Counted from the stretch's first letter, positions 11,828 through 22,783 are shown. The stretch: 64,000 nt of DNA from Anaerolineaceae bacterium (GCA_012839565.1 DUMZ01000008.1:62001-126000), one strand, 5' to 3'. Numbers and translations: made by a program. The notes: a model not told the origin generated them from the sequence alone.

Positions 11828-12629
11828 AGTTTTGCGTTTTTTGGTTAAATTTGCCGCAATACTCACGGTAGCTATCTTCCTGATTGTTGTGGGATATATC
11901 GCTATCCGTGGCATTCCCGGTCTTTCATGGAAAATGTTTGCCTGGAAATACACCAGCGAAAATCTTTCGCTGATGCCTGCTATGATTACAACAATCATGT
12001 TGATTATCCTGGTTTTGATAATCGCAATTCCATTTGGCGTGTTAACCGGTATTTATCTCACCGAGTATGCCAAGCAACAAAGCAAAGTGGTTATTGCCAT
12101 TCGACTGGCAACGGAGACCCTGGCGGGAATTCCCAGTATTGTATACGGTTTGTTCGGTATGCTTTTCTTTGTATTCCGCTTGCAGTGGTCTTATTCTTTG
12201 ATTGCTGGCGCGTTTACAGCAGCCATTATGGTTTTGCCCTTGATTATCCGTACAACGGAAGAAGCTCTGCTTGCCGTTGACCCCTTGCTTAAGCAAGCCA
12301 GTCTGGGACTGGGCGCTACCAAACTGCAAACAATCGTTAGGGTTTGTTTGCCAGTGGCCATGCCGGGTATTTTGGCAGGTGTCATCCTTTCCATTGGACG
12401 TATCGTTGGCGAAACCGCAGCCTTCATCTTTACTTTAGGTACCATGGCGCAATTACCCACTCGCCTGACAGAATCCGGTAGAACACTTGCCTTGCATATG
12501 TATGTGCTTTCTTCTGAAGCATTCCACGTTCGCGAAGCCTTTGCGACAGCGTTGGTTTTGCTCGTAATTGTTCTCATCATCAACAGGCTTTCAACAAGAC
12601 TTAGTAAACTGGTAAATAAAACAAAATGA
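11820..12629 (+). CDS. pstA: Phosphate ABC transporter permease PstA
   Basis: [36 protein letters not shown]; overlaps pstC end. Confidence 0.95.
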   Translation: MSKVLRFLVKFAAILTVAIFLIVVGYIAIRGIPGLSWKMFAWKYTSENLSLMPAMITTIMLIILVLIIAIPFGVLTGIYLTEYAKQQSKVVIAIRLATETLAGIPSIVYGLFGMLFFVFRLQWSYSLIAGAFTAAIMVLPLIIRTTEEALLAVDPLLKQASLGLGATKLQTIVRVCLPVAMPGILAGVILSIGRIVGETAAFIFTLGTMAQLPTRLTESGRTLALHMYVLSSEAFHVREAFATALVLLVIVLIINRLSTRLSKLVNKTK

Positions 12630-13384
12630 CAGATATAAAAATTAAGATTGAAAACATGGATCTCTTTTATGGCGACTTCCAGGCCATAAAAAACGCTAAC
12701 CTTGATATCCCTGCCAACGAGATTATGGCATTCATCGGTCCCAGCGGCTGTGGTAAATCCACATTGATAAAATCGCTCAACCGAATGAACGACCTAATCG
12801 AAAACTGCAAGATTACAGGAAAAATTCTCATTGACGGCGAAGATATTTATGCGCCTGGTGTGGATGTGAATGCCTTGCGTAAAAGAGTTGGTATGGTTTT
12901 CCAAACACCTAACCCCTTTCCGATTAGTATCTATGATAATATTGCATATGGTCCGCGCGTACATGGCTTGCGCAATCGAGCCAGACTGGACGAAATTGTT
13001 GAAGACAGTTTACGCAAAGCCGCTGTTTGGGATGAACTGAAAGACGAACTCAGAAAAAACGCACTACAAATTTCTGGTGGTCAGCAACAGCGTCTTTGTA
13101 TCGCGCGCGCATTGGCAGTAGAACCTGAAATCCTGCTGATGGACGAACCGACTTCAGCGCTTGACCCAATCTCAACAGGTAAAATTGAAGATTTGGTAAT
13201 TGAGCTCAAAGAAAAGTATACTATTGTTATAGTAACCCATAATATGCAACAAGCTGCGAGAATTTCGGATAAAACAGCGTTTTTCTTAACAGGTGAAATT
13301 ATCGAAACCGGTGAAACTGGACAGATATTCTCATATCCGAAAGATGAACGCACTGAAAATTACATTACAGGTCGTTTTGGATAG
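12626..13384 (+). CDS. pstB: Phosphate ABC transporter ATP-binding protein PstB
   Basis: Walker [10 protein letters not shown], signature [15 protein letters not shown], Walker [13 protein letters not shown]. Confidence 0.97.
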   Translation: MTDIKIKIENMDLFYGDFQAIKNANLDIPANEIMAFIGPSGCGKSTLIKSLNRMNDLIENCKITGKILIDGEDIYAPGVDVNALRKRVGMVFQTPNPFPISIYDNIAYGPRVHGLRNRARLDEIVEDSLRKAAVWDELKDELRKNALQISGGQQQRLCIARALAVEPEILLMDEPTSALDPISTGKIEDLVIELKEKYTIVIVTHNMQQAARISDKTAFFLTGEIIETGETGQIFSYPKDERTENYITGRFG

Positions 13385-13391
13385 GTGGTAA

Positions 13392-14051
13392 ATGATGAGA
13401 GCAAAATATTTTAAAGAACTTGAAGAGCTGAAAACAGAAGTCATTCTGTACGGCTCGTATATTGAAGGAATGTGTCGTACTTTGCAAAAAGCTTTTGTTG
13501 AAGGCGACTATGAAGAAGCCAAATTGATGGTGGACGAAGAGTCGACCATTCGCTCAAAAGAGCGTCGCATTGAGAATGATTGTTTGCGAATTATGAGCAC
13601 CCAGCAACCTGTTGCCAAGGATTTACGCTTTATTTCTTCGGTGCTAAAAATCGCGAATAACTTACAACGCATTGGCGGACATGTTATTGAAATTGTGGAG
13701 CTTTTAGATTTCGTTGGTCCTATTAATAACTTGTTTGCTGTTAATCAACTTATCGATATGAATAGCAGGGTTATGGTGATGCTTAAGAAGGCTTTGGATT
13801 CCTTCGTTGAAAATGACCTTGAACTGGCAGAGGAAGTAATTGCCAGCGATAACGAAGTTGACGCACTTTTTGATAAAACCATGGACGAAATTGCAGACCG
13901 CATCAGAACCGATACTGACAGCTACAAATATCTTATTGACGCGATGCAAATTACCAAATATCTTGAGCGTATTGGCGATAATACAGAGCGCATTGCGCGC
14001 TGGGTTATCTTTGCTATCAAAGGCGACCCAGAACAGCAAGAGCAACATTAG
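13392..14051 (+). CDS. phoU: Phosphate signaling complex protein PhoU
   Basis: Two PhoU repeats (DLRFISSVLKIANNLQRIGGHVIEI; MQITKYLERIGDNTERIARWVIF). Confidence 0.95.
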   Translation: MMRAKYFKELEELKTEVILYGSYIEGMCRTLQKAFVEGDYEEAKLMVDEESTIRSKERRIENDCLRIMSTQQPVAKDLRFISSVLKIANNLQRIGGHVIEIVELLDFVGPINNLFAVNQLIDMNSRVMVMLKKALDSFVENDLELAEEVIASDNEVDALFDKTMDEIADRIRTDTDSYKYLIDAMQITKYLERIGDNTERIARWVIFAIKGDPEQQEQH

Positions 14052-14060
14052 GAGTAGCTC

Positions 14061-14732
14061 ATGATTTACTGTATTGAAGATGACCAATCCATCCGGGAAT
14101 TGCTTGCCTATGCCCTTCAAAAAGAAGGCTACGAAACAAGACTTTTTGAGGACGGATCCACATTGCTCGAGGTCATCAGCGAAAAAACGCCCGAACTCAT
14201 CATTTTGGATATTATGTTGCCCGGCGAGAGTGGTTTGGCACTTTTGAAAAAGCTCAAAGCCGATCCTGATACCAAGGAAATTCCGGTTATTTTGCTAACC
14301 GCCTTGGGCGGGGAATATGATAAAGTCATCGGGCTTGATTTAGGCGCGGATGACTATATCTCGAAACCATTTAGCGTGATGGAACTTTTAGCACGTATTC
14401 GTGCGGTGAAACGTCGCAGCAACAGCACAATTATCCAGCATCTTGAGTACAACGGCATTGAAATTAACTATCTCAATCGTACAGCGCGCGTGGATGGGGA
14501 AGAATTAGACCTGACCTTTAAAGAGTTTGAACTCTTGTTCCAGTTGTTTTCTCATCCTGGCATGGCCTATTCGCGCGAAAAACTGCTGGAAAGCGTTTGG
14601 GGCTATGACTTTGAAGGTGGCACACGCACTGTGGATGTGCATGTTGCTTCACTGCGCAAGAAACTGGGCTCAAAGGGCTCATTGATTAAAACGGTACGGA
14701 ATATAGGCTATAAGGCAGGCGCTGAGGCATGA
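14061..14732 (+). CDS. phoB: OmpR/PhoB-family response regulator
   Basis: Receiver (EDDQSIRELL, ILDIMLPGESG) plus winged helix (SREKLLESVWGYDFEGGTRTVDVHVASLRKKLG); next to pst/phoU. Confidence 0.88.
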   Translation: MIYCIEDDQSIRELLAYALQKEGYETRLFEDGSTLLEVISEKTPELIILDIMLPGESGLALLKKLKADPDTKEIPVILLTALGGEYDKVIGLDLGADDYISKPFSVMELLARIRAVKRRSNSTIIQHLEYNGIEINYLNRTARVDGEELDLTFKEFELLFQLFSHPGMAYSREKLLESVWGYDFEGGTRTVDVHVASLRKKLGSKGSLIKTVRNIGYKAGAEA

Positions 14733-16459
14733 AGCGCCGCATGAATCTGATTAACACGCTGGTTATCGTGCTTGCGGTACTTGCCGTGTCAGTTGCGGTT
14801 ACCTTTATTTATAATCGTATGTGGCTCGGCAACCAACTAACCTGGATGCGCGAGACCATACGTTTTTACAGTAGCGTAGTTGATGCAGATACTGAAAACC
14901 AAATTGAGATCCTTAAAAAGTTAAACAGCAAATATAGAAGTGTACGGGTAACCTTAATCGACCCAAACGGCGATGTTATTTATGACAGCGATATCAATGT
15001 CAACGAATTCCGCCTTGAGAACCATGCTGAACGAAAAGAATTCAGGGAGGCTTTGCTGGGTAAACTCGGTGAAGACATCCGACGCTCTGAAAGTGTTGGC
15101 GAAGATAGCTTTTACTTTGCCATGCGTGTTGAAGGGGGCAATGTGGTGCGTCTTTCGCAACAGTGGAAGAACATGGCTGGCTTGTTAGGGAAAGCCATGC
15201 CAACAACCGCGGTTGTTGCGGTGCTGGCGATTATCATAAGTGCTTTTTTCACCCATCATACGTCAAAGCGGATATTGGAACCTATTGATTATTACGCTGA
15301 AAACCTTGAGCAAATTATGCTTGCCGAAACAGAGGACATCCCGGTTTATGATGAACTTTTGCCTTTTGTGCGCGAACTCCGTGTACAAAAGAAAACTATT
15401 GACGCGCACCTGGAAGAACTCAAATATCAAAGCGAAACCATCAACCGCTTAATCCGCGACGCGCGCGAAGGCATGGTGTTGATGGATTCCGATCTCACTA
15501 TCCTTAGCATTAATACCAGCGCGGTGCGCTTGTTGGAAGGTGATGTGGGTTCAGAATATCGTGGCAAAGACTTTTTGTACTTATGCCGTTTGCCGGAAAT
15601 TTACCATAAACTTGAACAAAGCTCAGACAGTGAGCATGAAACCTTCACGGTAGAAATGAGCAGTACGCTTTTGCGTATTTATATCAACCGTGTCCTAAGA
15701 CAAGATGAATTATATGGGGTCATGATGATCATAGCTGATGACTCAGAGAATTTGCGACTCGAAAAACAACGCAAAGAATTTACTGCCAACGTTAGCCATG
15801 AATTGCGCAGTCCGCTGACGGCAATTAATGGTTACGCTGAACTTTTGAAAAACGGCATGGTGGATGCCGACGATGTGAAACGCATTGGGGGCACGATTTC
15901 TGATGAGGGACGGCGTTTGTCGGCTATCATCGATGACATCATTAAACTTTCACAGTTTGACGAAAGCAAGGTGCAACACGTTAGCACTGAAATTGACCTG
16001 GATGCCTATTTACAACAGATATTGGCAGTGTATAAAGAACCTATAAGCCAACGCGCACTCAAATTGAGCATCACCCTGGAAGGTGAAAAGACTTTGTTCT
16101 TCCCTGAAGCGATGCTGCATGATGTGTTGGATAATTTGATTTCTAACGCCATAAAGTATAATCGTGATGGGGGTAGTATTGACGTTTGGGTTAGCAATCA
16201 AGCCAATGAACTCCGTCTGCGTGTAGCTGATACTGGCATTGGTATCCCGGAAGAGCACATTGGGCGCGTTTTTGAGCGTTTCTATATGGTAGACAAAGCC
16301 AGGTCAAGAGCGATTTCTGGTTCAGGATTAGGTCTGGCGATTGTAAAGCATGTCGTGGAATTTTTAGGTGGCAAGGTCTTTTTGGAAAGCGAAGTGAACC
16401 AAGGTACGACGATTGAAGTTTTCTTGCCAAAAACAGACCTGAATTCAGATGAGGGATAA
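14729..16459 (+). CDS. phoR: PhoR-like sensor histidine kinase
   Basis: TM segments, PAS-like region, H-box FTANVSHELRSPLTAINGYAELL, HATPase_c N/G boxes; overlaps the response regulator. Confidence 0.88.
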   Translation: MKRRMNLINTLVIVLAVLAVSVAVTFIYNRMWLGNQLTWMRETIRFYSSVVDADTENQIEILKKLNSKYRSVRVTLIDPNGDVIYDSDINVNEFRLENHAERKEFREALLGKLGEDIRRSESVGEDSFYFAMRVEGGNVVRLSQQWKNMAGLLGKAMPTTAVVAVLAIIISAFFTHHTSKRILEPIDYYAENLEQIMLAETEDIPVYDELLPFVRELRVQKKTIDAHLEELKYQSETINRLIRDAREGMVLMDSDLTILSINTSAVRLLEGDVGSEYRGKDFLYLCRLPEIYHKLEQSSDSEHETFTVEMSSTLLRIYINRVLRQDELYGVMMIIADDSENLRLEKQRKEFTANVSHELRSPLTAINGYAELLKNGMVDADDVKRIGGTISDEGRRLSAIIDDIIKLSQFDESKVQHVSTEIDLDAYLQQILAVYKEPISQRALKLSITLEGEKTLFFPEAMLHDVLDNLISNAIKYNRDGGSIDVWVSNQANELRLRVADTGIGIPEEHIGRVFERFYMVDKARSRAISGSGLGLAIVKHVVEFLGGKVFLESEVNQGTTIEVFLPKTDLNSDEG

Positions 16460-16481
16460 TGACCATTATTTTATTCTCCCG

Positions 16482-16515
16482 ATTTCAAGCCCACATTTTG
16501 TGGGCTTGAAATTTT
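16482..16515 (+). terminator. Intrinsic terminator downstream of phoR
   Basis: Perfect 14-bp stem ATTTCAAGCCCACA-TTT-TGTGGGCTTGAAAT with T-tract. Confidence 0.85.
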
Positions 16516-16595
16516 CACACCATTATTAATGGAAGATAAAAGGAATTTTAAAAAATCGTTTAGCTGATTAGCGTTTTAATAACGAAGGAGAGAAA

Positions 16596-17576
16596 ATGTC
16601 AAAAAGGAACAAAATTATTGCTTTGCTGCTGATGGCAATCCTGTTGGCTGCCTGTGCAGGTGGGGCAAAGAAAAGAGAAACTGAAAAAGAAGCTATCTTT
16701 GAAGTACTTTCATCAAAGTTTATTGAAATGTTGTCTAAAAATGATTCAACCAAAGATAATGATGACGAACCAGACAACACACATGAAGAGCCAACTGTTA
16801 GAGATGGGGATGATTACGCGATTAATGAAGATGTCAATGTCCAGGAAAGCGTTATTTATGATGATGGTGGCATAAAAGTAACCGTTTTGTCGTTGGATTT
16901 CCGCGGTTGGATGGGTCCAGAACTCAGATTTCTGATCGAAAATAATTCAGAAAAAGCAATTATGTTACAAGCAAGCGACCTTGTGATCAACGGTTACATG
17001 ATAAACCCGATTATGTCTGCCGAAGTGGAAGCGGGGGAAAAGGTTAATGACGAACTGACTGTTTTGAACAGCGATCTTGAAAGCGCTGGAATTGAAACAA
17101 TCCAATATTTTTCGTTCAAACTGCGTGTCATTGACAGTGCAGACTGGGCAAAAACATTTAACACGGATACGATACGTATAGAGACCGACGCGAACCCTGC
17201 TTTCATTCAAAAAGTTGATGACAGTGGCACCGTTTTGGTTGAACAAAAAGGGGTGCGCATCATTATGAAAGAACTGCTTACTGAACAAGAGTTTTGGGGT
17301 GCAGAGCTTCTGCTGTTCATTGAAAACAATTCAGGGCAGGACATTTCTGTTACTGTAAAGGATGTAACTGCAAATGGATTGGCGGTTAATCCCCTTTTCT
17401 ATGCGGATGTTTTGTCAGGCACGAAAGCCTTTGCTGGTCTCGGCTTTTTGGAGAATGATTTAAAAGAAAACGACATTCGCGATATTAGAGAAATTGAACT
17501 CTACTTCAATGTTATTGACAAGAACAACTTTAGAGCTGTTTTTAAAACTGATAAAATCACAATTACATTTGACTAG
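16596..17576 (+). CDS. Lipoprotein with two internal repeats, paralog of 17913..18905
   Basis: Lipobox LLAAC; halves and neighbour share the LxFxIENNS...D.xxNGxxxNP motif. Confidence 0.8.
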   Translation: MSKRNKIIALLLMAILLAACAGGAKKRETEKEAIFEVLSSKFIEMLSKNDSTKDNDDEPDNTHEEPTVRDGDDYAINEDVNVQESVIYDDGGIKVTVLSLDFRGWMGPELRFLIENNSEKAIMLQASDLVINGYMINPIMSAEVEAGEKVNDELTVLNSDLESAGIETIQYFSFKLRVIDSADWAKTFNTDTIRIETDANPAFIQKVDDSGTVLVEQKGVRIIMKELLTEQEFWGAELLLFIENNSGQDISVTVKDVTANGLAVNPLFYADVLSGTKAFAGLGFLENDLKENDIRDIREIELYFNVIDKNNFRAVFKTDKITITFD

Positions 17577-17649
17577 ATGGAAATAATAACTTGCAAAGTT
17601 TACATGGTCTGCTAAGCACGTAAACTTTCTCAGTAAGGAACTAAATATC

Positions 17650-17679
17650 AGTGCGTGGCATTTTCACCACGCACTTTAT
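17650..17679 (+). terminator. Intrinsic terminator
   Basis: AGTGCGTGG-CATTTTCA-CCACGCACT followed by TTTA. Confidence 0.6.
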
Positions 17680-17912
17680 AATTCCTTAGCCAGTATCTTG
17701 TAGCGTCAGTTTACTTTGCGTTTCTTGCACTTTTGACGATTACACTTTTGTGAGTGTTTTGTCTGTGAACCGGTTTTATGAAAATTACCTTCTAAAACTT
17801 TAGATATCAGTCCGAAATAAAACCCTTGCTTGAAAAACAGACGTCAGAATGGAAATTTACTGTATAATCTGATAAACATTTATTTTTATCTATGATGCTG
17901 AAGGGCTAAGGA

Positions 17913-18905
17913 ATGAAAAGAACAAAAATCAATTTCATATCATTTTTAATGGTGCTTGTTTTATTTGCCTGCTCACCACAAACTGCCGTGCCAGTAGGGG
18001 ATCCGATTGCTGAAACGCTTGCCGCTATGGATTTGGAAGCCACCCATATCGCGCTCGAGTTACTCAAGACGCCACAGGCAGAACAGGCCGACCTTCAAAC
18101 AGCCGAAACAAATGAGAACGAAAGCTCACTCGACTTAGACATACCTGATTGCCCGGTTACAGTTGCTGAAAACCTGGTTTATGACACAGAGCAAATCAAA
18201 ATTACTGTAAAGTCTCTTGGCTGTGAATCCTTTTCGGACCCGCAACTTCTTTTCTGGGTTGAAAACAACACCCAAACCGCACTCAGTCTGCGGGCATTGG
18301 ATTTGCAAATCAACGGCTTTATGATGACAGGTGTTTTTGATGCCAGCGTTCCAGCGCAATCCCAAAGTATGGTTGCTTTAAGGCTCGCTTATGACGCGCT
18401 TGAAGCTGCGGGCGTGGAAACCATCCAATACTTTGAGTTCAATTTAGGCATTGACGAAAGCCAAAACTGGAGCCAATCTATTACCACCGAACGGATACGG
18501 GTTAATACCAATGCTGACCCTGCCAGCCCGCTTGCGATTGACAGAGAATATACCTTGCTGGCGGAACGCGAAGGAATACGCATATATCTTTATCGCCATG
18601 AAAACCCCACCCAAGATACTGACGTGCGCTTTTATATCATCGTCGAGAACAACACCGATATTGATATTGCACTGACCGCGCTTGATTTGAAAATAAACGA
18701 TTATGAATATGAATTCTCGAACGAAACACACGTGCTGGCTGGCTTGAAGTCCGTTGAAGAATTAAGCCTGCCGGAAAATCAACTAGCCATAAATGATATT
18801 GAGCGGGTTGACAGGCTGGTTTTTCGTCTTCAAGTGATGCGTAAAGACACCAGAACGCTCATTTTCAATACAGAGCTCATTGAACTGGTGTTCGAACAAC
18901 CCTAA
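17913..18905 (+). CDS. Lipoprotein with two internal repeats, paralog of 16596..17576
   Basis: Lipobox VLFAC; shares AGVETIQYFEFNL and T(E/D)RIRVNTNADPA with the upstream paralog. Confidence 0.8.
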   Translation: MKRTKINFISFLMVLVLFACSPQTAVPVGDPIAETLAAMDLEATHIALELLKTPQAEQADLQTAETNENESSLDLDIPDCPVTVAENLVYDTEQIKITVKSLGCESFSDPQLLFWVENNTQTALSLRALDLQINGFMMTGVFDASVPAQSQSMVALRLAYDALEAAGVETIQYFEFNLGIDESQNWSQSITTERIRVNTNADPASPLAIDREYTLLAEREGIRIYLYRHENPTQDTDVRFYIIVENNTDIDIALTALDLKINDYEYEFSNETHVLAGLKSVEELSLPENQLAINDIERVDRLVFRLQVMRKDTRTLIFNTELIELVFEQP

Positions 18906-18932
18906 TTTTAAATTTGCCAAAAGGAGAGTCTT

Positions 18933-19196
18933 ATGAATGTTTGTCCAAACTGCGCATTTATCATCTGGAATAAAACTGAAAATTGCCCGAAGTGTGGCTT
19001 GTCTTTTTCTGCTGCGCCAGCGATTGATTTGGAGAATGAACAGGTTTATCGCGCTGTGGTGGCGTCATCCGCGATTAAAAACACGATGGAGATGGAAAAA
19101 GTCCGTCGGTGGGTGATTGCGATAGGAATCAGCTCACTGGTGAGTGGTTTGGCCGTGTTGATTATTGTTTTGTTAGCAGTGATTAGCTTATGGTAG
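18933..19196 (+). CDS. Small zinc-ribbon protein with C-terminal TM segment
   Basis: CPNCAF...CPKCGLSF at the N-terminus, hydrophobic helix at the C-terminus, RBS AAGGAGAG. Confidence 0.75.
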   Translation: MNVCPNCAFIIWNKTENCPKCGLSFSAAPAIDLENEQVYRAVVASSAIKNTMEMEKVRRWVIAIGISSLVSGLAVLIIVLLAVISLW

Positions 19197-19530
19197 CTTC
19201 TCAAATATTTACAGCTCGCTGAAGTTGAACGTATACTATCCAAAAATGAAGGCTTGGAAACTTGTGCCGGCAAGGAGGCCTTGGCGAACGAGACAGTAAA
19301 TTTGAGTTTGCATTGCGTGCAAGCCAAGTGCTGACAGGCGGGCTTAGTATTCGTTTATTGTCATCAACATTTTGGGCTATTTTTGGCTAATTATTTTGCG
19401 GAAAAGACTCGCTTAATTTCACGCTCTACCTTATAATAGGCAAGCTTGGTGAAAAACCAGGCAAAAAGTCAAAACAAAATCAGAAATCACCCTTGCGCTG
19501 TATGACGAGGTGTGATATAAATGATAAGTT

Positions 19531-19551
19531 GCCCCTTTCGGGGCATGTTTT
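19531..19551 (+). terminator. Short hairpin GCCCC-TTTC-GGGGC followed by T-rich stretch
   Basis: 5-bp GC stem with short T-rich tail. Confidence 0.4.
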
Positions 19552-19682
19552 GACATTGGCAGTTTAAGAATGTTGCCGCGTGGGCAGAATCGCTACACAG
19601 AGCTTCATTAACTGAATTGCACGGAGATGATGCAGCCTAGCCCAGGCTGACAGTCTCGCTAAATTACAAACAGGAGAATAGT

Positions 19683-20315
19683 ATGTTAAAAGGGCTTATT
19701 GGAAGAAAGATCGGCATGACCCAGATCTTCGACGAAAGCGGACGTGCAATTCCGGTGACGCTTATCGAAGCTGGGCCTTGTTTTGTTTCTCAGATAAAGA
19801 CTCCTGAAACTGACGGGTATTCCGCGGTTCAGTTAGCCTTTGGCGCTGTGAAACCAAAACGATTGTCAAAAGCAGAGCTTGGCCATCTTAAGGTCAACAA
19901 TCTGCCACCTGTGCGCATCCTGCGCGAAATTCGCACGAAGAAAATTGGCGACGTTAAACCCGGTGACACAATCACCGCGGACGTCTTCGAAACGGGCGAT
20001 TATGTTGATGTCATTGGCACTTCAAAAGGCAAAGGTTTTGCCGGTGTCATGAAACGCCACGGTTTTGGCGGTGGTCTAAAGACCCACGGTCAATCCGACC
20101 GCTGGCGCGCGCCAGGTGCGTCTGGACAGGGTTCAACCCCGGGACGTGTCTTTAAGGGCAAAAAGTTCCCCGGACAAATGGGAAATGTGCGCGTGACATC
20201 TTCGCATATTCGTGTTGCATTGGTTGATGCTGAGCGCAACCTTATCGCTGTTCAAGGCTCCGTTCCCGGTGCCAAGGGCGATACAGTGATCATTCGCGCG
20301 GCGGCCAAGCAATAG
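19683..20315 (+). CDS. rplC: 50S ribosomal protein L3
   Basis: LIGRKIGMTQIFDESG...KGKGFAGVMKRHGFGGG...THGQSDRWRAPGASGQGSTPGRVFKGKKFPGQMG. Confidence 0.98.
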   Translation: MLKGLIGRKIGMTQIFDESGRAIPVTLIEAGPCFVSQIKTPETDGYSAVQLAFGAVKPKRLSKAELGHLKVNNLPPVRILREIRTKKIGDVKPGDTITADVFETGDYVDVIGTSKGKGFAGVMKRHGFGGGLKTHGQSDRWRAPGASGQGSTPGRVFKGKKFPGQMGNVRVTSSHIRVALVDAERNLIAVQGSVPGAKGDTVIIRAAAKQ

Positions 20316-20339
20316 GACGTCTGATTGGAGAGATAAATC

Positions 20340-20969
20340 ATGAAACTCGATGTCTATAACTTAAAAGCAGAAAAAGTAAGCGACGTTGAACTTCCCGAAG
20401 AAATCTTCGCGGCAAAAGTCAATGTCGATTTGATGCATCAGGCATATCAACGCCAAATGGCGAACGCACGCCTTGGCACGCACAACACCAAACGACGTGC
20501 CGAAGTGCGTGGCGGAGCAGGTAAGCCATTTAAGCAAAAAGGTACTGGTCGCGCCCGACGTGGTAGCATGAAGTCTGCCCAGCATGTGGGTGGTGGTCGC
20601 ATTTTCACCCCCAAACCGCGTGATTACAGCCAGGAAATGCCTCGCAAGATGCGCCGAGCCGCTTTGCGCTCCGCGCTGACGGTTGTTGCTAATGATGAGA
20701 AAATCATTATGCTCGATAATCTCAACATGCCTGAAGCAAAAACCGCTGAATTAGCAAAATCAATAAAAGCTCTTGCTGGCGATAATCGCGTGTTAGTGCT
20801 CATCCCAGGAAACAGTGAAGAAAATGAAAACTTCATCAAATCCGGGCGAAATCTGGCAAACGCCAGGCTATTGCAGGCACGCTATTTGAACATTCGCGAT
20901 TTGCTGATTTCAGATAAAGTAATCATCCCGCTTGAAGCATTAGATGTTATCAAGAGCTATTTGGGATAG
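20340..20969 (+). CDS. rplD: 50S ribosomal protein L4
   Basis: RAEVRGGAGKPFKQKGTGRARRGSMKSAQHVGGGRIFTPKPRDY. Confidence 0.97.
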   Translation: MKLDVYNLKAEKVSDVELPEEIFAAKVNVDLMHQAYQRQMANARLGTHNTKRRAEVRGGAGKPFKQKGTGRARRGSMKSAQHVGGGRIFTPKPRDYSQEMPRKMRRAALRSALTVVANDEKIIMLDNLNMPEAKTAELAKSIKALAGDNRVLVLIPGNSEENENFIKSGRNLANARLLQARYLNIRDLLISDKVIIPLEALDVIKSYLG

Positions 20970-20983
20970 GAAGGTGAAGTAAA

Positions 20984-21289
20984 ATGACTATTTCAGCATT
21001 TGATATCATCCGCCAACCAATCGTCACTGAAAAAAGCAACTATTTGGCTGGTCAGCTTCAGCAATATGTGTTTGAAGTCGCTTCGTTTGCCACCCGCGAG
21101 CAAGTAAAGACCGCCATCGAAACCGCTTTTGATGTGAAGGTTGAGCGCGTCAATATTATCAACGCTCCGGCCAAGTCAACCCGGAACTCACGTTCCCGCC
21201 GGTTGACCATTCGCAAGCGTGGCTACAAAAAAGCCATTGTTACGTTGCGCGCCGGAGACCGCATCCCATTCTTTGAGGGAGTAGAATAA
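20984..21289 (+). CDS. rplW: 50S ribosomal protein L23
   Basis: [15 protein letters not shown]...[30 protein letters not shown]. Confidence 0.97.
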   Translation: MTISAFDIIRQPIVTEKSNYLAGQLQQYVFEVASFATREQVKTAIETAFDVKVERVNIINAPAKSTRNSRSRRLTIRKRGYKKAIVTLRAGDRIPFFEGVE

Positions 21290-22128
21290 TGGCAGTTAAA
21301 GTATACAAACCCACTAGCCCTGGTCAACGACACAAGACCAGTTATACGTTTGAAGAAATTACAAAGACCACGCCCGAGCGCAGCTTAATCTACACCAAGA
21401 AAAACCGCGCCGGCCGAAACGCCCAGGGTCGCATTACCGTGCGCCATCGTGGTGGTGGTTCCAAGCGACAAATTCGCATCGTGGACTTCAAACGCAACAA
21501 ACATGACATCCCCGCCAAAGTAGCGGCGATTGAATACGATCCCAACCGCACTGCCCGCCTGGCTTTGCTCCATTATGCTGATGGCGAAAAACGCTATATC
21601 TTGGCTCCCATCGGTGTGAAAGTTGGCGACACCTTGTTTTCTGGCACTCAGGTTGAAATCCGACCCGGCAACAACTTGCCCCTGGCAAACATTCCGGTTG
21701 GTACAACCATCCATGCCATTGAAATGCAGCCCGGCAAGGGTGCGCAAATTGCCCGTTCAGCGGGTGTTTCAGCGCAACTCCTGGCTAAAGAAGGTCGCTA
21801 CGCACATGTGCGCATGCCATCTGGTGAAGTCCGCTTAGTTTTGCAAGACTGCAGCGCCACTATCGGTCAGGTTGGTAACGTTGAGCACAACAACATCAAA
21901 TTGGGCAAAGCGGGACGCTCTCGTCATCTGGGACGTCGTCCAGCTGTTCGCGGGTCGGCAATGTCTCCGCGCGACCATCCCCATGGTGGTGGTGAAGGCA
22001 AGACCGGTATCGGTATGGCTGGTCCCAAAACCCCTTGGGGCAAGCCCACGCTTGGTTACAAAACCCGTCGCAATAAGCGCACGGATGACATGATTATTCG
22101 CCACCGCTCCAAGGCTAAACGCCGCTAG
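21289..22128 (+). CDS. rplB: 50S ribosomal protein L2
   Basis: [55 protein letters not shown]. Confidence 0.98.
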   Translation: MAVKVYKPTSPGQRHKTSYTFEEITKTTPERSLIYTKKNRAGRNAQGRITVRHRGGGSKRQIRIVDFKRNKHDIPAKVAAIEYDPNRTARLALLHYADGEKRYILAPIGVKVGDTLFSGTQVEIRPGNNLPLANIPVGTTIHAIEMQPGKGAQIARSAGVSAQLLAKEGRYAHVRMPSGEVRLVLQDCSATIGQVGNVEHNNIKLGKAGRSRHLGRRPAVRGSAMSPRDHPHGGGEGKTGIGMAGPKTPWGKPTLGYKTRRNKRTDDMIIRHRSKAKRR

Positions 22129-22157
22129 TGGTTGAGAGATAGAAAAGGAAATAAACT

Positions 22158-22430
22158 ATGTCGCGATCATTGAAAAAAGGGCCATTTATTGACCCGAAAC
22201 TATTGAAAAAAGTCGAAGATATGAACGCCAAGGGCGATAAGAAAGTTATTCGCACCTGGAGTCGTGCCAGTGTTATCTTCCCGCAGATGGTAGGCCACAC
22301 CATCGCCGTCCATGACGGACGCCGACATGTGCCCATCTATGTGACCGAGAACATGGTCGGCCATCGACTTGGCGAGTTTGCTCCAACCCGTTGGTTCCGT
22401 GGGCACGTGGCTGAGAAGAAAGGCAGATAA
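22158..22430 (+). CDS. rpsS: 30S ribosomal protein S19
   Basis: [19 protein letters not shown]...[25 protein letters not shown]. Confidence 0.98.
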   Translation: MSRSLKKGPFIDPKLLKKVEDMNAKGDKKVIRTWSRASVIFPQMVGHTIAVHDGRRHVPIYVTENMVGHRLGEFAPTRWFRGHVAEKKGR

Positions 22431-22435
22431 AGAAA

Positions 22436-22783
22436 ATGGCACAAGATATTATTGCTAAGCTTTCAAACTTTGCGAATTCTGCACAAAAGACCCGCCTGGT
22501 TATTGACCTGGTGCGTGGCAAGCCTGCTTTGAAGGCCTTGGAAATTCTCGCAACAACCCCGAACAAAGCTGCAATGCCTGTTCGTAAACTCATCTATTCA
22601 GCGATTTCGAACGCGGAAGAGAACTTTGGTATTAGCCGAGACGATTTGGTAGTTTATCGCATTTTTGCTGATGAAGCACCAACCCGCAAATGGCGACGTT
22701 TTGGTGCCCGCGGACGTTTTAAGCCTATGTTAAAACGCCGTTCGCACATCACTGTTATCTTGCGTGAGACTGAGCAGAATTAA
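22436..22783 (+). CDS. rplV: 50S ribosomal protein L22
   Basis: QKTRLVIDLVRGKPALKALEIL...RARGRFKPMLKRRSHITVIL-type C-terminus. Confidence 0.97.
   Translation: MAQDIIAKLSNFANSAQKTRLVIDLVRGKPALKALEILATTPNKAAMPVRKLIYSAISNAEENFGISRDDLVVYRIFADEAPTRKWRRFGARGRFKPMLKRRSHITVILRETEQN

Noticed and set aside
17577-17912. Inverted repeat AAAGTTTAC...GTAAACTTT (17595-17628) as a mobile-element end
   Set aside because: Short arms, no transposase or target duplication nearby; more likely a 3'-UTR structure or regulatory site.
19197-19682. Intergenic region before rplC as a degraded gene or mobile scar
   Set aside because: No convincing frame or homology visible; kept only as a place to check for recombination.
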